From: Verrucomicrobiota bacterium
Lineage (GTDB): Bacteria; Verrucomicrobiota; Verrucomicrobiia; JADLBR01
Length of the DNA: 62,765 bases
Direction: 5' to 3'
Assembly (NCBI GenBank): GCA_029560585.1
Contig: JAKQKQ010000311.1
Coordinates: 1-62,765, forward strand
Made by a program: the position numbers and the translations under genes
The notes under the pieces: model-generated
Databases searched by the model: none
What the model saw: the letters and a program-made list of their open reading frames with translations, nothing else
What the model was told of the DNA's origin: nothing
Shown: one piece after another, positions 53,357 through 62,629 of the stretch
How positions within the stretch are numbered: the stretch's first letter is position 1
Layout: the number at the start of each line of letters is the position of its first letter

Positions 53357-54454
53357 CTACTCTTTCCGGCCCAGCGTTTGATCGTATTGTATGCGGATGC
53401 CGCCCTCTGGCGGGAAGCTGACGCGGTAGGCGGGGCTGAGACCGGCGGCGGGCCTGCCATGGACGCGCCCCTGGCGAATCGTGAGGATGGCGTCACCGTA
53501 GTCGGGGGCCTCGATGACCTTGCAGATGTAGCAAGAGCGCGCGGGGAATAGAGCCCAATCTCCGATGAGCTGATAAGGTCCATCGAAGCGCTCGGCCGTC
53601 CAGCAGAGCGCGGCGGCGGCATAGCGCCCATCGGGATGCTGGGCCTTGAATTCGGCCGTGAGGAGCTTTGGCCACATGGAGGCGATCAGGTACCAGCGGC
53701 CACCGCGGGTGAATAGCTGGGCGGTCTCGCAGCGTGTACAGAACCCCGGCACGAATAGGGGAGGCAGCATCTCCCAGCGGACCATGTCGCTGGTGCGGGC
53801 CAGGGCAAAACTGCCACGCGCGTACATGTCGCCATCGCGAACGCGGCCATTGATCACGGCGTAGACGGCTTCCTCGCCAGATTTTCGCACCAGATAGGGA
53901 TCACACCATCCCGAGCACTCGGGCGGATTCGTGGCCATCTGGTCGGGTGTCTCGTACCATTGGCCCGAGGCGGGTGGCGAAAGCAGCGGGCCGTCGCCGT
54001 GGACGGTCCAGCGATCGAGGTCCTCGCTCCACGCCAGGGCCATCCCCTGCCCCCCGGAGAGGCTGTAGCCAGTCACCAGCATCGCGTAGCGGCCCCCGAA
54101 ATCAATGGTGCTGCCCGTGGCGTAGCCGCGATCCACCCAGGTATCTTGGCCGGGCCGCAGGGCGACGGGGCCCTCCTCCCACGCGAAGAGATCGGTGCTG
54201 GTGGCATGGCCGACGCACCAGCTCTTCCGGCGCAGGGCCTCCGCCACACCGGGTGGCTCATAGAGATAATACAGGTGGTACTTCTTGTCAGGGGCGCGGA
54301 ACAGCCAGTGGTCCCAGAAGATGCCCTCCCGCGGAATAAAGTGAATGGGCACTTCAGGGGGTGCGGATCCGCCGGCCGCAGCGCCGCGAACGCACGCCGC
54401 AGTCGCGGACCCGCCTACCAGGGTGATGAAGCGCCTCCGGCTCAAGGCCAACAT
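53357..54454 (-). CDS. Tat-exported GH43/GH32-like beta-propeller protein
   Basis: 365 residues. Twin-arginine signal LSRRRFITLVGGSATAACV. The rest has the repeating pattern of five-bladed propeller glycosidases (GH32/43/62/68/130 superfamily): FWDHWLFRAPDKKYHLYYLY, STDLFAWEEG, CSGWCDPYLVRKSG, TSDMVRWEM and CETAQLFTRGG. Candidate acids: Asp in FWDHW, Asp in WCDPY, Glu in CETAQ. Likely releases a sugar from a plant or algal polysaccharide; the GH32 WxNDPNG motif is absent, so it is not a typical fructosidase. It lies 9 bp from the convergent NlpC/P60-like gene. Confidence 0.75.
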   Translation of the reverse strand: MLALSRRRFITLVGGSATAACVRGAAAGGSAPPEVPIHFIPREGIFWDHWLFRAPDKKYHLYYLYEPPGVAEALRRKSWCVGHATSTDLFAWEEGPVALRPGQDTWVDRGYATGSTIDFGGRYAMLVTGYSLSGGQGMALAWSEDLDRWTVHGDGPLLSPPASGQWYETPDQMATNPPECSGWCDPYLVRKSGEEAVYAVINGRVRDGDMYARGSFALARTSDMVRWEMLPPLFVPGFCTRCETAQLFTRGGRWYLIASMWPKLLTAEFKAQHPDGRYAAAALCWTAERFDGPYQLIGDWALFPARSCYICKVIEAPDYGDAILTIRQGRVHGRPAAGLSPAYRVSFPPEGGIRIQYDQTLGRKE

Positions 54455-54569
54455 GTCTCAACGTTGCCGCGAAACCGGGCGATTGGGGAGGACGGAAAAT
54501 GGCTTTCGGGTGCCAGACCGACGGCGGGATCGGCTTTCTTCTTGGGTCTGGGCCACGGGAAACCCGCGA

Positions 54570-54667
54570 GCCAGAAAATGGGACGTAGGAGCGCGCTTGC
54601 GCGCGATTCGCGGATGGGATCGCCTGCAAGCAGGCTCCTACGATTCGGTGTCTGAATTTTCGAGTCA
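54570..54667 (-). repeat. REPIN-like double-hairpin repeat, family A copy 5 (inverted)
   Basis: Reads CCAGAAAATGGGACGTAGGA, then GCGCGC-TT-GCGCGC and GCCTGC-AA-GCAGGC hairpins, ending TGAATTTTCGAGTCAG: the reverse complement of the other copies. It lies in the 280-bp gap between two minus-strand genes. Confidence 0.88.
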
Positions 54668-54733
54668 GCCGATCCGGCCCGCGAGGCCGCGGGCCCTCCC
54701 GAATCATGTGCCAGGACCAAACGAGTCATTGTA

Positions 54734-56092
54734 CTACTCCATCTCAACACCGCTCAATCTCAGGCGATAGTAGGCCAATTCGGCCGGGAAGAACTGCGAG
54801 ATATACAGGCGGTCGAATCGGTAATGGCGAATCACTTTCAGGATCGCCGGCGCATGCCACCGCAATATTTCCCGGTCTGGGCAGAGCGTGATCACCCACG
54901 CCGCAAACAGCGGTTCGCGCACCAGCCGATTCTCGTACACCCGTCGCGGTGAAAGGGAATCCAGCAGCGCAAGCTGCTTCATGGCCAGATCCCTGGCCTC
55001 CCGCACGGATCCCTGCTCGCGCCACAGCGCGTTGATCTCGCGCCAGTCCAACAGGAACCGCTGCTTGTCATTGTTGTCAAACTCCAGGGCCAGAGGGAGA
55101 CTCTCGGCGGCAACCGCCGCGCTCGCCCTGAGACCCTCCTCGTACGCGGCCTTCAGCGCAGGATCGCTCTCCATTTCCCACAACCCGCGCAAGCCGGCGA
55201 CACCGGGGCAGAAGGTCCACGTGTGCCATGACTGGAGGGCCGGGACCATGCCCTTTGCGCAGAAATCAAGCCGGCTCTCTTTGCCCTTCGGGTTCCGCTC
55301 CGCGACCGCCCGCCGGTATTCTTCTTCCCAACGACTGTCGCCACCCACATCGGCCCCCATTTTGAGCAAGAAGAGCAGCCGTGATGCGCCCTGCCAGCCA
55401 AAGCTGTCAAACTCACCAAAGTAATCGAACGGGGGCCGATCGCCCGGGACTTTCCACTTATGGCTCTCCAGCGCTTCCAGCACCTCGATGATCTTGGCCT
55501 TCACTTGCCCGCGCTCGGCCTCGTCGGGAATCCCGCTGCGCACATAGCGCCACATGCCATAGAGCCATGGCATGGCCTGGTCGTTCGAACTTAGCGGATA
55601 ATGCGCGCTGCCATCAGCGGTCAGGCCCCGGGCGAGGAAGCCCTTCGTCTGCCCAACGGTCGCCAGCTTCATCAGACCCAGTGCGATGCGGTGTGCCTTC
55701 TCGCGGTCTTCGTCCCTGTTGGTGATCGTCCAACGGTTGATGGCCGCCTCCATATACAGCCCGCCGAACATCGACCCGTCGGTGATCGAAATGTCCCAGG
55801 ACAATGCATTGGGCTTGTTCGCCCGGCACTCCTCCGGAGTGGGTATGACCACCTCGCCATCGGGGCCGGCGTGGTCGTAGAACGTGTTCCACCGGGGATC
55901 AATGAATCGTCGCCAGAGTTCGCTGTTCGCCTTCTCGACCGCGCCGTCTATTCCCGCGTGCCGGTCTTCAGCGTAGGGGAAAGCCGTCATCCCCGCCAGA
56001 AACGCCAGCGCGAACAATAGCCCGCTTATCGGTCGGACCTCCCCCCCTAGCTTCCCGAACGACCGAACCACGGGCCGGACCCCTCTGATCAT
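54734..56092 (-). CDS. Secreted alpha/alpha-toroid-type protein, function unknown
   Basis: 452 residues from MIRGVRPVVRSFG, with a signal segment PISGLLFALAFLAGMTAF. The mature part is helical with aromatic and acidic residues spaced as in (alpha/alpha)6 glycan enzymes: WRRFIDPRWNTFYDHAG, SWDISITDGSMFGGLYMEA, YPLSSNDQAMPWLYGMWRY, FDYFGEFDSFGWQGASRL and WHTWTFCPG. No family is certain; unsaturated-glucuronyl hydrolases and lyases share the fold. The open frame extends to 56143 but without better start features. Follows the PQQ-type propeller gene by 120 bp. Confidence 0.7.
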   Translation of the reverse strand: MIRGVRPVVRSFGKLGGEVRPISGLLFALAFLAGMTAFPYAEDRHAGIDGAVEKANSELWRRFIDPRWNTFYDHAGPDGEVVIPTPEECRANKPNALSWDISITDGSMFGGLYMEAAINRWTITNRDEDREKAHRIALGLMKLATVGQTKGFLARGLTADGSAHYPLSSNDQAMPWLYGMWRYVRSGIPDEAERGQVKAKIIEVLEALESHKWKVPGDRPPFDYFGEFDSFGWQGASRLLFLLKMGADVGGDSRWEEEYRRAVAERNPKGKESRLDFCAKGMVPALQSWHTWTFCPGVAGLRGLWEMESDPALKAAYEEGLRASAAVAAESLPLALEFDNNDKQRFLLDWREINALWREQGSVREARDLAMKQLALLDSLSPRRVYENRLVREPLFAAWVITLCPDREILRWHAPAILKVIRHYRFDRLYISQFFPAELAYYRLRLSGVEME

Positions 56093-56212
56093 TCGAACAG
56101 CTTGGCAAACGGCACCGCGAAGGTCGAGCAGCACCGCCCACAAGTTGCCGCGTCCTGACCGGGGGACAGGATCGTCCGCGCCACGACCCTGGACGCGCAG
56201 CGAGATTTCTGG

Positions 56213-57583
56213 CTAGGGCTTCGCGATGCAGAACAGCTTGGAGTTGGTGCGGATGAAGATCTGACCCCCGGCCACGACCACGGTCGACCGGATCTGATCG
56301 TCCCGCTCCTCCCCCATCGGGATGACCTGCAACACGGCACCATCGTCCGCCTTCAAGATTGCGACCTCTCCGGCAAAATTGATCAGGAAGATCCGCCCGT
56401 CGGCGCCCGTGGGCGAGGCCTCGTACTTCGCGCGCCCCGGGGTGGGCACAATCCACTTCGGTGAGCCGGAGACCGGGTCCACCCGCGCCAGCGTCTTGCG
56501 CACATCGCTCAATACAAAGAAGTCACCCTGATAAAACAGCGGCGTGGGCACGTCACTGGTCACGTCGGGCTGGGCCTCCGATACCCACGCCAGCGCGGCA
56601 TCGGTCAGGCGACCCGCGCCGTCGGCCCGCACCGCATAGACAGGCTCTCTCTTCGGGGCACAGGCGAGAATGACCCCCTTCCCGGCCACCGGCGACGGCA
56701 CCAGACGCCAGTGCCCGAGCCGCTTGGGGTTCCAGGTTCCCCATCGCCAGAGTTCTCGCCCGGTGGCCGGGTCATGCCCCGTCAGACAATCCCCGCCCGC
56801 CACAAGCAGTTCCGCGCGCCCGGCCGGGGTCGTGCAGGGTATCGGCGAAGTGAACGCCTCCCGCGATTCGGCCACCGCCTCCGATGGTCGCACCTGTCGC
56901 CACAGATCCCGTCCCGTAGTCGGATCCACCGCCAGCAGGTACGACTCGTTCGGGCCATCCGGCTTTCCCCGGCCCTGGACCGGTACGTCCCGCTGCAAGA
57001 CCTGATAGTAAAGGCGGCCGTCATGCAGCAGCGGGCTGGAGGCGAACGTCCATCCAAACGCGAATTCGCCTAGATCCTTGGCAAGGTCCCGCGACCACAA
57101 TTCCCGCCCACCGAAGTCAAACGCCGCCGTCTTGCCATTTCCGTAGAAGAAGACCACCAGCCGACCATCCGTCACGGCCGACGGCGAAGCGTAATTGCTC
57201 AGCCGCTCGCGGCGAATCCCTGTGCCCATCGTCTTCCGCCAGCGCTCGGCCCCCGTCCGCCGATCGAAAGCATGCGCGAACAGCGTGTCGCTCGCCGCAT
57301 CGGCCGACGACACGAACACGAGGTCTCCCGAGACGATAGGCGTCGCCGCACTGGGGCCGGGCAGGTCCGCGCTCCATGCCACATTCTCCGTCTTCGACCA
57401 GGTCGCGGGCAGGCCCGATTCCGGCGTCGAGCCGTTGAAGTCAGGGCCGCGCCAATGGCGCCACTCCGCCCCTTCCGCCGCTAGCCCCGACGCGACTAAC
57501 GCGCAGACCATCGGCCATATTCTGTAAATCCGTATTGCGGTGCGATGCTTCAACCTTCGCGAGAATGCCCGCGAAAAGCCCAT
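56213..57583 (-). CDS. Secreted PQQ-type beta-propeller protein
   Basis: 456 residues starting at MGFSRAFSRRLKHRTAIRIY with a signal segment IWPMVCALVASGLAAEG. WRGPDFNG and repeated blades ending in tryptophan-docking motifs (DRRTGAERWRKT, DPTTGRDLWRQ, DPATGRELWRW, DPVSGSPKWIV) define a PQQ_2/YncE-type propeller, common in planctomycetes and verrucomicrobia. No catalytic PQQ-dehydrogenase residues seen, so a binding or scaffold role is more likely than an enzymatic one. The upstream frame to 57715 has no export signal and was left out. Confidence 0.85.
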   Translation of the reverse strand: MGFSRAFSRRLKHRTAIRIYRIWPMVCALVASGLAAEGAEWRHWRGPDFNGSTPESGLPATWSKTENVAWSADLPGPSAATPIVSGDLVFVSSADAASDTLFAHAFDRRTGAERWRKTMGTGIRRERLSNYASPSAVTDGRLVVFFYGNGKTAAFDFGGRELWSRDLAKDLGEFAFGWTFASSPLLHDGRLYYQVLQRDVPVQGRGKPDGPNESYLLAVDPTTGRDLWRQVRPSEAVAESREAFTSPIPCTTPAGRAELLVAGGDCLTGHDPATGRELWRWGTWNPKRLGHWRLVPSPVAGKGVILACAPKREPVYAVRADGAGRLTDAALAWVSEAQPDVTSDVPTPLFYQGDFFVLSDVRKTLARVDPVSGSPKWIVPTPGRAKYEASPTGADGRIFLINFAGEVAILKADDGAVLQVIPMGEERDDQIRSTVVVAGGQIFIRTNSKLFCIAKP

Positions 57584-57741
57584 TTTCAAACAACTTCCGT
57601 GTCCGACGCGGGGGACTCGAACGAGGATACGCCCCGCCATGCACGGCGGAGAGTTTTCGGCGCGACCATGATGATGGCCGATCGGTACGCCGCATGCGGG
57701 AAATGCGGAAAGCACGGGAGCAGGACGACGCGTCTCGGCCC

Positions 57742-59262
57742 TCAGGGCTGCTTCGGTTTGAGCGGCGCCCGACCACCGCTGTCCACGGGATAGACGGCCC
57801 CGTGACTGTCGAGGGCGGCGGCAAGGCCCGCCATCATCCGGCGGAGTTCGTTGGGACGCGAGGCGGCGAGATCATCTTGCTCGAAGGGATCATCCTTTAG
57901 GTTGAAAAGCTGGTAGTGTGAGCCGCCGGACACGTCGGAGGGGAAGTAGTGATAAATGACCTTCCACGCGCCGTCCCGATAGCTTGTCCAGTAATCGCTG
58001 CGGTGAGGAGCGTGGGGGTAGTGCATCAGGAAGGTCTCCGGCCTCTGGGGATCGGGCTTGCCGACGAGCAAAGTGGCAAGATCCAAGCCATCCACGACAT
58101 GGCCCGCAGGAGCCGCAATGCCGAGGAGGCCGAGGACCGTCGGAAACAGGTCTTGCACGGCGGCCTGCTGGCCCTGGATGACCCCGGCCGGGATGCACAG
58201 GCCTTGCTGGTGGGCGTTGGCTGGCGCCGGCTTCGCCCACGCGGCAATGAAGGGCACGCGCATCCCTCCCTCATAATGGGCGCCCTTCTTGCCCCGAAGC
58301 GGGGCGGCACAGGCAACCTCATGCTGATGTCCGAGCGGCGCGTCGGTGCCATTGTCGCCGAGGAATAGGACGAGCGTGTCCTCGGCAATACCGAGCGATG
58401 CGAGATGGTCGAGCAGATCGCCCAGAGACTTGTCCATGCCCTCGATCAGCGCGGCGAAGGCCTGGGCGTCCCTCGGCTTGCCGGAATCCGTGTAGTGGTC
58501 CTCGAATCGCGGATCAGACTGGAATGGCGCATGCACGGCATAGTGCGCGAGGTACAGGAAAAACGGTTTGCCCGCCTTCACCGCATCCGATACGCGCGCC
58601 TTCGCCTCAATCGTGAGCGCCTCCGTGAGGAAGATGTCCTTGCCATGATATTTCTCGAGGCCGGGGACGGCACTGCGCTCGCGTTTGGTGCCATGGCCGA
58701 AGTTCTCCTTCCCATAATAGCTGCCCGGCGCGCCAATGCAGGCGCCCGCCACATTGATCTCGAAACCGAGGTTGAGGGGATCTCCACCTTCGGAATCGCG
58801 CGGGCCGAAGTGGCCCTTGCCGACGTGGATGGTGCGGAAGCCATTGGCCCGCAGCACCGCGGCAAGCGTCACGTCGCCTTTCTTGAGTCCCCTCCAGTTC
58901 CAATCGGGAGGACCATTGGGACCCGCGTTGTCCTTGTCCGGGTTGATCCAGTTCGTCGTGCGATGCCGCGCGGCATTCTGGCCGGTCATGATGGATACGC
59001 GCGTCGGAGAGCAAACGCTCATCGCGCAGAAATTGTTGAAACGGATCCCGCTGGCCGCAAGCCGCTCCATGGCCGGTGTGCGGTAGAAATCGTTGAGCGG
59101 ATAGCGCTTCGGTCTGCCGTCCGCATCGGTCAGAAATGGCACCGACGTATCCATCACGCCCATGTCATCCACGAGGAAGATCACGATATTGGGCGGCGAA
59201 ATCGCCCGGGCGGGGATGGCGACCACGAGCAGAGACAGGCAGAGATAAACGATCTTCTTCAC
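57742..59262 (-). CDS. Secreted S1-family sulfatase
   Basis: 506 residues from a GTG start at 59262 that overlaps the upstream sulfatase's TGA by 4 bp (GTGA, 59259-59262). Signal peptide KKIVYLCLSLLVVAIPARA. Motifs: NIVIFLVDDMGVMD metal site, formylglycine Cys84 in CSPTRVSIMTGQ, HVGKGHFG, AHYAVHAPFQ and FLGDNGTDAPLGH. It differs from the other two sulfatases (DDMG type, like choline/N-acetylgalactosamine-6-sulfatase groups), so the pair probably acts on different sulfate positions of one glycan. The first ATG of the frame (59340) would bury the start inside the upstream gene and was rejected. Confidence 0.92.
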   Translation of the reverse strand: MKKIVYLCLSLLVVAIPARAISPPNIVIFLVDDMGVMDTSVPFLTDADGRPKRYPLNDFYRTPAMERLAASGIRFNNFCAMSVCSPTRVSIMTGQNAARHRTTNWINPDKDNAGPNGPPDWNWRGLKKGDVTLAAVLRANGFRTIHVGKGHFGPRDSEGGDPLNLGFEINVAGACIGAPGSYYGKENFGHGTKRERSAVPGLEKYHGKDIFLTEALTIEAKARVSDAVKAGKPFFLYLAHYAVHAPFQSDPRFEDHYTDSGKPRDAQAFAALIEGMDKSLGDLLDHLASLGIAEDTLVLFLGDNGTDAPLGHQHEVACAAPLRGKKGAHYEGGMRVPFIAAWAKPAPANAHQQGLCIPAGVIQGQQAAVQDLFPTVLGLLGIAAPAGHVVDGLDLATLLVGKPDPQRPETFLMHYPHAPHRSDYWTSYRDGAWKVIYHYFPSDVSGGSHYQLFNLKDDPFEQDDLAASRPNELRRMMAGLAAALDSHGAVYPVDSGGRAPLKPKQP

Positions 59263-60689
59263 GGGCGTTTCCTTGGGCTTTGGACGGGAGCGCCGGGCTG
59301 GTAGGAGGCACTGCCGTGAGGGGCCACCACGTAGCCCCATTTATCGATGTAGAATTGGCGGGCCTGAAAGTCGTCCCCGATCCTCTTCAGTTCGGCCTGC
59401 AACCGCCCGTCGAGTTCCCGGCGCAATCCCTCTCGGCTGGAATCGTCCACGAGATTCTTCATCTGGTATGGATCGCTCTGGTTGTCGAAGAGTGCCCACG
59501 GCCCCTTGAGGCCACGGACGTAGGTATACCGGCCGGTGCGGATGCCGCGATACTCGTCCAGGCCGGGGTTGAACGGCGAGACGCTCATGATCAACGCCGC
59601 GCGGTCGCGATCCGGCGCACCAGCGGCAATCAGCGGCGAGAGGTCTTCGCCCTCGATGGTCTTTGGGACCGGCACGCCTGCGAGGCCGAGCAGCGTGGGC
59701 AACACATCGGGCACGTTGATCGGTGTGGTGACTCGGCGCGCGGGCGTGCCCGGCCGCCGCAGCAGAAACGGGATGTGGGCGGCTTCGTCGTAGAACCACT
59801 GTTTAATGCAAGGGCGAATGTCGTGCGCGCCCATCATCTCCCCGTGGTCCGACGTGAACACGACGATCGTACTCTCGGCAAGCCCGGTCTCATCGAGCGT
59901 GGCGAGGACGTCGCCCACGCATTTGTCCAGTGCGGTGCAATGCGCGTAGTACCCGACGAGTTCCTTGCGGGCGGCGGCCTCTCTGCCCGCGGGCACGTTG
60001 GGCGGCAATTTCAATGTCTCGGCCGGATACATCGCCTGGTATTCCTCCGGGGCGGTGCCATGCGGGAAATGCGGCGTGCCATACGACATGAACAGCAGAA
60101 ATGGTCTTGCCGCCGAGGCGTGGCCCTTTAGGTACTGCTGGGCATCGGCTGTCTGCGCGAAGGCATCGTAGCCGGACCACGTCCGCTTCTCCGAAGAGGT
60201 GCCGGTGTAATAATGCGAATTGTTGTAGTCGTGGTCACACTCGGCCCCCTTCCAGCAGTCGAACCCCTGCCGTCGTTCGGGTGGGATGTAGGACTTGCGG
60301 CCGTGACCATCGAGATGCCATTTGCCGATGTAGGCAGTGTCGTAGCCCGCGCCCTTGAAGATCTCGCCCATGCATAGCTCGTCGTCGGGCAGATAGAGGT
60401 CGTTGAGGAACATCCCCGTCGATGTCGGAAAGCGCCCCGTCTGCAGCGCCGCCCGGTACGGGGTGCAGACCGGCAGGACCGAGACAGCGTTGTCGAACCG
60501 GACGCTCCGCGCGGCAAGCTTGTCAATGTTGGGCGTTTTCACGTTCGGGTCGCCTGAGTAGCCGAACGCCGAAGCACGCCACTGGTCGGCGAGCATGAAG
60601 ACGATGTTTGGGTGCGCGAGTTTGGCGCCGTCCGCCCGGCCGCTGATGGCGACTGTGACGAGCCCGATGATAAAGAAATTGGTTCTCAT
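59259..60689 (-). CDS. Secreted S1-family sulfatase, paralogue of the 29-kb sulfatase
   Basis: 476 residues from MRTNFFIIGLVTVAISG (signal peptide). Motifs: NIVFMLADQWRASAFGY, formylglycine Cys75 in CTPYRAALQTG, YIGKWHLDGHGR, TSDHGEMMGAHD. The block PPERRQGFDCW...YNNSHYY matches the Tat sulfatase at 29049, whereas this one uses a Sec signal. The open frame runs on to 60935 but crosses the 116-bp element, so that extension is not part of the gene. Coupled to the next sulfatase by a GTGA overlap. Confidence 0.93.
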   Translation of the reverse strand: MRTNFFIIGLVTVAISGRADGAKLAHPNIVFMLADQWRASAFGYSGDPNVKTPNIDKLAARSVRFDNAVSVLPVCTPYRAALQTGRFPTSTGMFLNDLYLPDDELCMGEIFKGAGYDTAYIGKWHLDGHGRKSYIPPERRQGFDCWKGAECDHDYNNSHYYTGTSSEKRTWSGYDAFAQTADAQQYLKGHASAARPFLLFMSYGTPHFPHGTAPEEYQAMYPAETLKLPPNVPAGREAAARKELVGYYAHCTALDKCVGDVLATLDETGLAESTIVVFTSDHGEMMGAHDIRPCIKQWFYDEAAHIPFLLRRPGTPARRVTTPINVPDVLPTLLGLAGVPVPKTIEGEDLSPLIAAGAPDRDRAALIMSVSPFNPGLDEYRGIRTGRYTYVRGLKGPWALFDNQSDPYQMKNLVDDSSREGLRRELDGRLQAELKRIGDDFQARQFYIDKWGYVVAPHGSASYQPGAPVQSPRKRP

Positions 60690-60869
60690 GTCTTCAGCCA
60701 GAAATACCGAGTCCGTGCCCCGGGGTCTGCTGCCGGGCCGCATCGGGGAGGGACCCCATCCCCGAAAACTCCGAAGGGGCCGAAACCCCGGGCAAAGCCG
60801 CCCCGACCATTCGCGAAGTGTACCAAGCAGCCGCCCAAAGGTCGAGCGGTACCGGCCATGAGCAGGCCC

Positions 60870-60985
60870 GAATGGCGCCAAGTTAAGGGACATTTGGGAT
60901 CGTGGCATGGGCATCCTGCCCATGGCCAGCCCCACGGCCAGGATGGCCGTGCCACTGTCGCGACAAACTTAACTTAGCGCCATTC
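60870..60985. mobile_element. 116-bp MITE-like element, family C copy 2
   Basis: Left end GAATGGCGCCAAGTTAAG; reverse complement of the right end GAATGGCGCTAAGTTAAG (17/18). It is flanked by a perfect 11-bp direct repeat, TGAGCAGGCCC, at 60859-60869 and 60986-60996. Same length and orientation as the copy at 37718; the last 80 or so bases are identical. It sits in the 347-bp gap between the divergent sulfatase (60689) and hydrolase (61037) genes, whose promoters it may move or disturb. The remaining gap has no clear features. Confidence 0.93.
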
Positions 60986-61036
60986 TGAGCAGGCCCCTGC
61001 TTGTCGCCCACGCAATCACCCCTGTAGGATCCGCGC

Positions 61037-62629
61037 ATGGCATCGACTCGCCGCACCTTCCTCAAGCACGCCAGTCTCGGCACGCTTGGCCTCTGGATCC
61101 CCAAAGGCATCGCCGAAACAACGACGAGCACGACCGGGGGACTCCCTCGCAGCACGCCAGAGGCACAGGGTGTCTCTTCGGCGGGCATCCTGGCGTTTCT
61201 TGATGCAATGGAGAAGGACCCGTTTGAACTGCACGGCCTCATGATGCTGCGGCATGGCAACGTCATCGCCGAAGGGTGGTGGGCACCCTATGCTCCACAG
61301 TTGAACCACACCATGTATTCGCTGAGCAAGAGTTTCACCTCCACCGCCGTCGGTTTCGCCGTCGCGGAGGGAAAGCTCAGCACCGGGGATCGGGTCATCT
61401 CGTTTTTCCCGGACCACTTGCCCGAAGTCGTTGACGACAACCTCGCGGCGCTGCGCGTGAAGGACCTGCTGACGATGTCGGTGGGCAACGAGAAAGAACC
61501 GACTCAGGCGGTCACCAAGGAAGAGAACTGGGTGCGCGCATTCCTCGCGCAGAAGATATCGCACAGGCCAGGCAGCGTCTTCATGTACAACAGCGCCGCC
61601 ACCTACATGTGCTCGGCCATCGTACAGAAGGTCACGGGGCAGAAGATCATCGACTTCCTGAAACCACGACTGTTTGAGCCGCTCGCCATCACCGGCATGA
61701 CCTGGGAAACCTGCCCGCGCGGCATCAACACCGGCGGCTGGGGCCTGAGCATCGGGACGGAAGCACTCGCGAAGTTCGGCCAGTTCTACCTGCAGAAGGG
61801 CCAATGGAATGGCCGCCAGATCCTGCCAGCGTCCTGGATCGAGGAAGCCACCACGTTCAAGATCCAGCAACCCGGTGGCGACAGACCGGACCGGCCAAAA
61901 TCACAGAATGACTGGCTGCAGGGCTACGGCTACCAGTTCTGGCGATGCCAGCACGGCGCCTTCCGCGGCGACGGTGCCTTCGGCCAGTTCACCATAGTCC
62001 TCCCCCAGCAAGATGGCGTCATCGTGATGACCGGTGAAAACAAGAACATGCAGGGCGAGATCGATCTCGTGTGGCGGCATCTGCTGCCGGCATTTCAATC
62101 GGGGCCCCTGCGGCCCGATGCCGCGGCCGCCTCCGACCTCCAGCAGAGACTCCGATCACTCAAACTCGCCCCACCCCGGGGCAGTGCAACATCCCCAAAT
62201 CTCGCGCGCATCAACGGAAGGGCTTTCAAACTGGAAACCAACGACATCGGTCTCACCGCCACCTCGATCGCCTTCTCAAGCGACACCTGCGCGTTCACGG
62301 CCCATGCCGACCAAGTCCCACACGTCATCACCTGCGGCATGGGGCACTGGGAGCTCGGCGAGACATCCATTCCGGGCACGCCTCCGCGCCTGATCGCCGG
62401 CGGCAAACCAGAAGGCAAGATCACCTCGAAGATCGCCGCGAGCGCCACGTGGACGGACGAGAATACGCTGGTCATGACTTGGCGCTACCACGAAACCCCG
62501 CACCACGACACCGTGACATGCGTGCTCGACGGCGATCAGATCACCGTCCGCTTCCTCAGCAGCATCGCCGCCATGGGCGCGAAACCAAACGACGCACGAC
62601 CCTCCTTGAAGGGTCGAATAACGGCCTAG
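61037..62629 (+). CDS. Tat-exported serine hydrolase of the beta-lactamase class C family
   Basis: 530 residues. Twin-arginine signal STRRTFLKHASLGTLGLW. The catalytic domain has SxxK (YSLSKSFTS), YxN (MYNSAATY) and a late motif near GAFRGDGAFGQF. Typical activities are esterase, D-aminopeptidase or beta-lactam hydrolysis; an esterase acting on acylated glycans is plausible here. The last 130 residues form an extra beta domain. The stop TAG (62627-62629) lies within the family D element, so the insertion supplies the stop and may have altered the last residues. Confidence 0.88.
   Translation: MASTRRTFLKHASLGTLGLWIPKGIAETTTSTTGGLPRSTPEAQGVSSAGILAFLDAMEKDPFELHGLMMLRHGNVIAEGWWAPYAPQLNHTMYSLSKSFTSTAVGFAVAEGKLSTGDRVISFFPDHLPEVVDDNLAALRVKDLLTMSVGNEKEPTQAVTKEENWVRAFLAQKISHRPGSVFMYNSAATYMCSAIVQKVTGQKIIDFLKPRLFEPLAITGMTWETCPRGINTGGWGLSIGTEALAKFGQFYLQKGQWNGRQILPASWIEEATTFKIQQPGGDRPDRPKSQNDWLQGYGYQFWRCQHGAFRGDGAFGQFTIVLPQQDGVIVMTGENKNMQGEIDLVWRHLLPAFQSGPLRPDAAAASDLQQRLRSLKLAPPRGSATSPNLARINGRAFKLETNDIGLTATSIAFSSDTCAFTAHADQVPHVITCGMGHWELGETSIPGTPPRLIAGGKPEGKITSKIAASATWTDENTLVMTWRYHETPHHDTVTCVLDGDQITVRFLSSIAAMGAKPNDARPSLKGRITA

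Noticed and set aside
60690-60935. Upstream extension of the sulfatase gene
   Set aside because: It crosses the 116-bp mobile element and lacks export character, while MRTNFFIIGL at 60689 gives a clean signal peptide.
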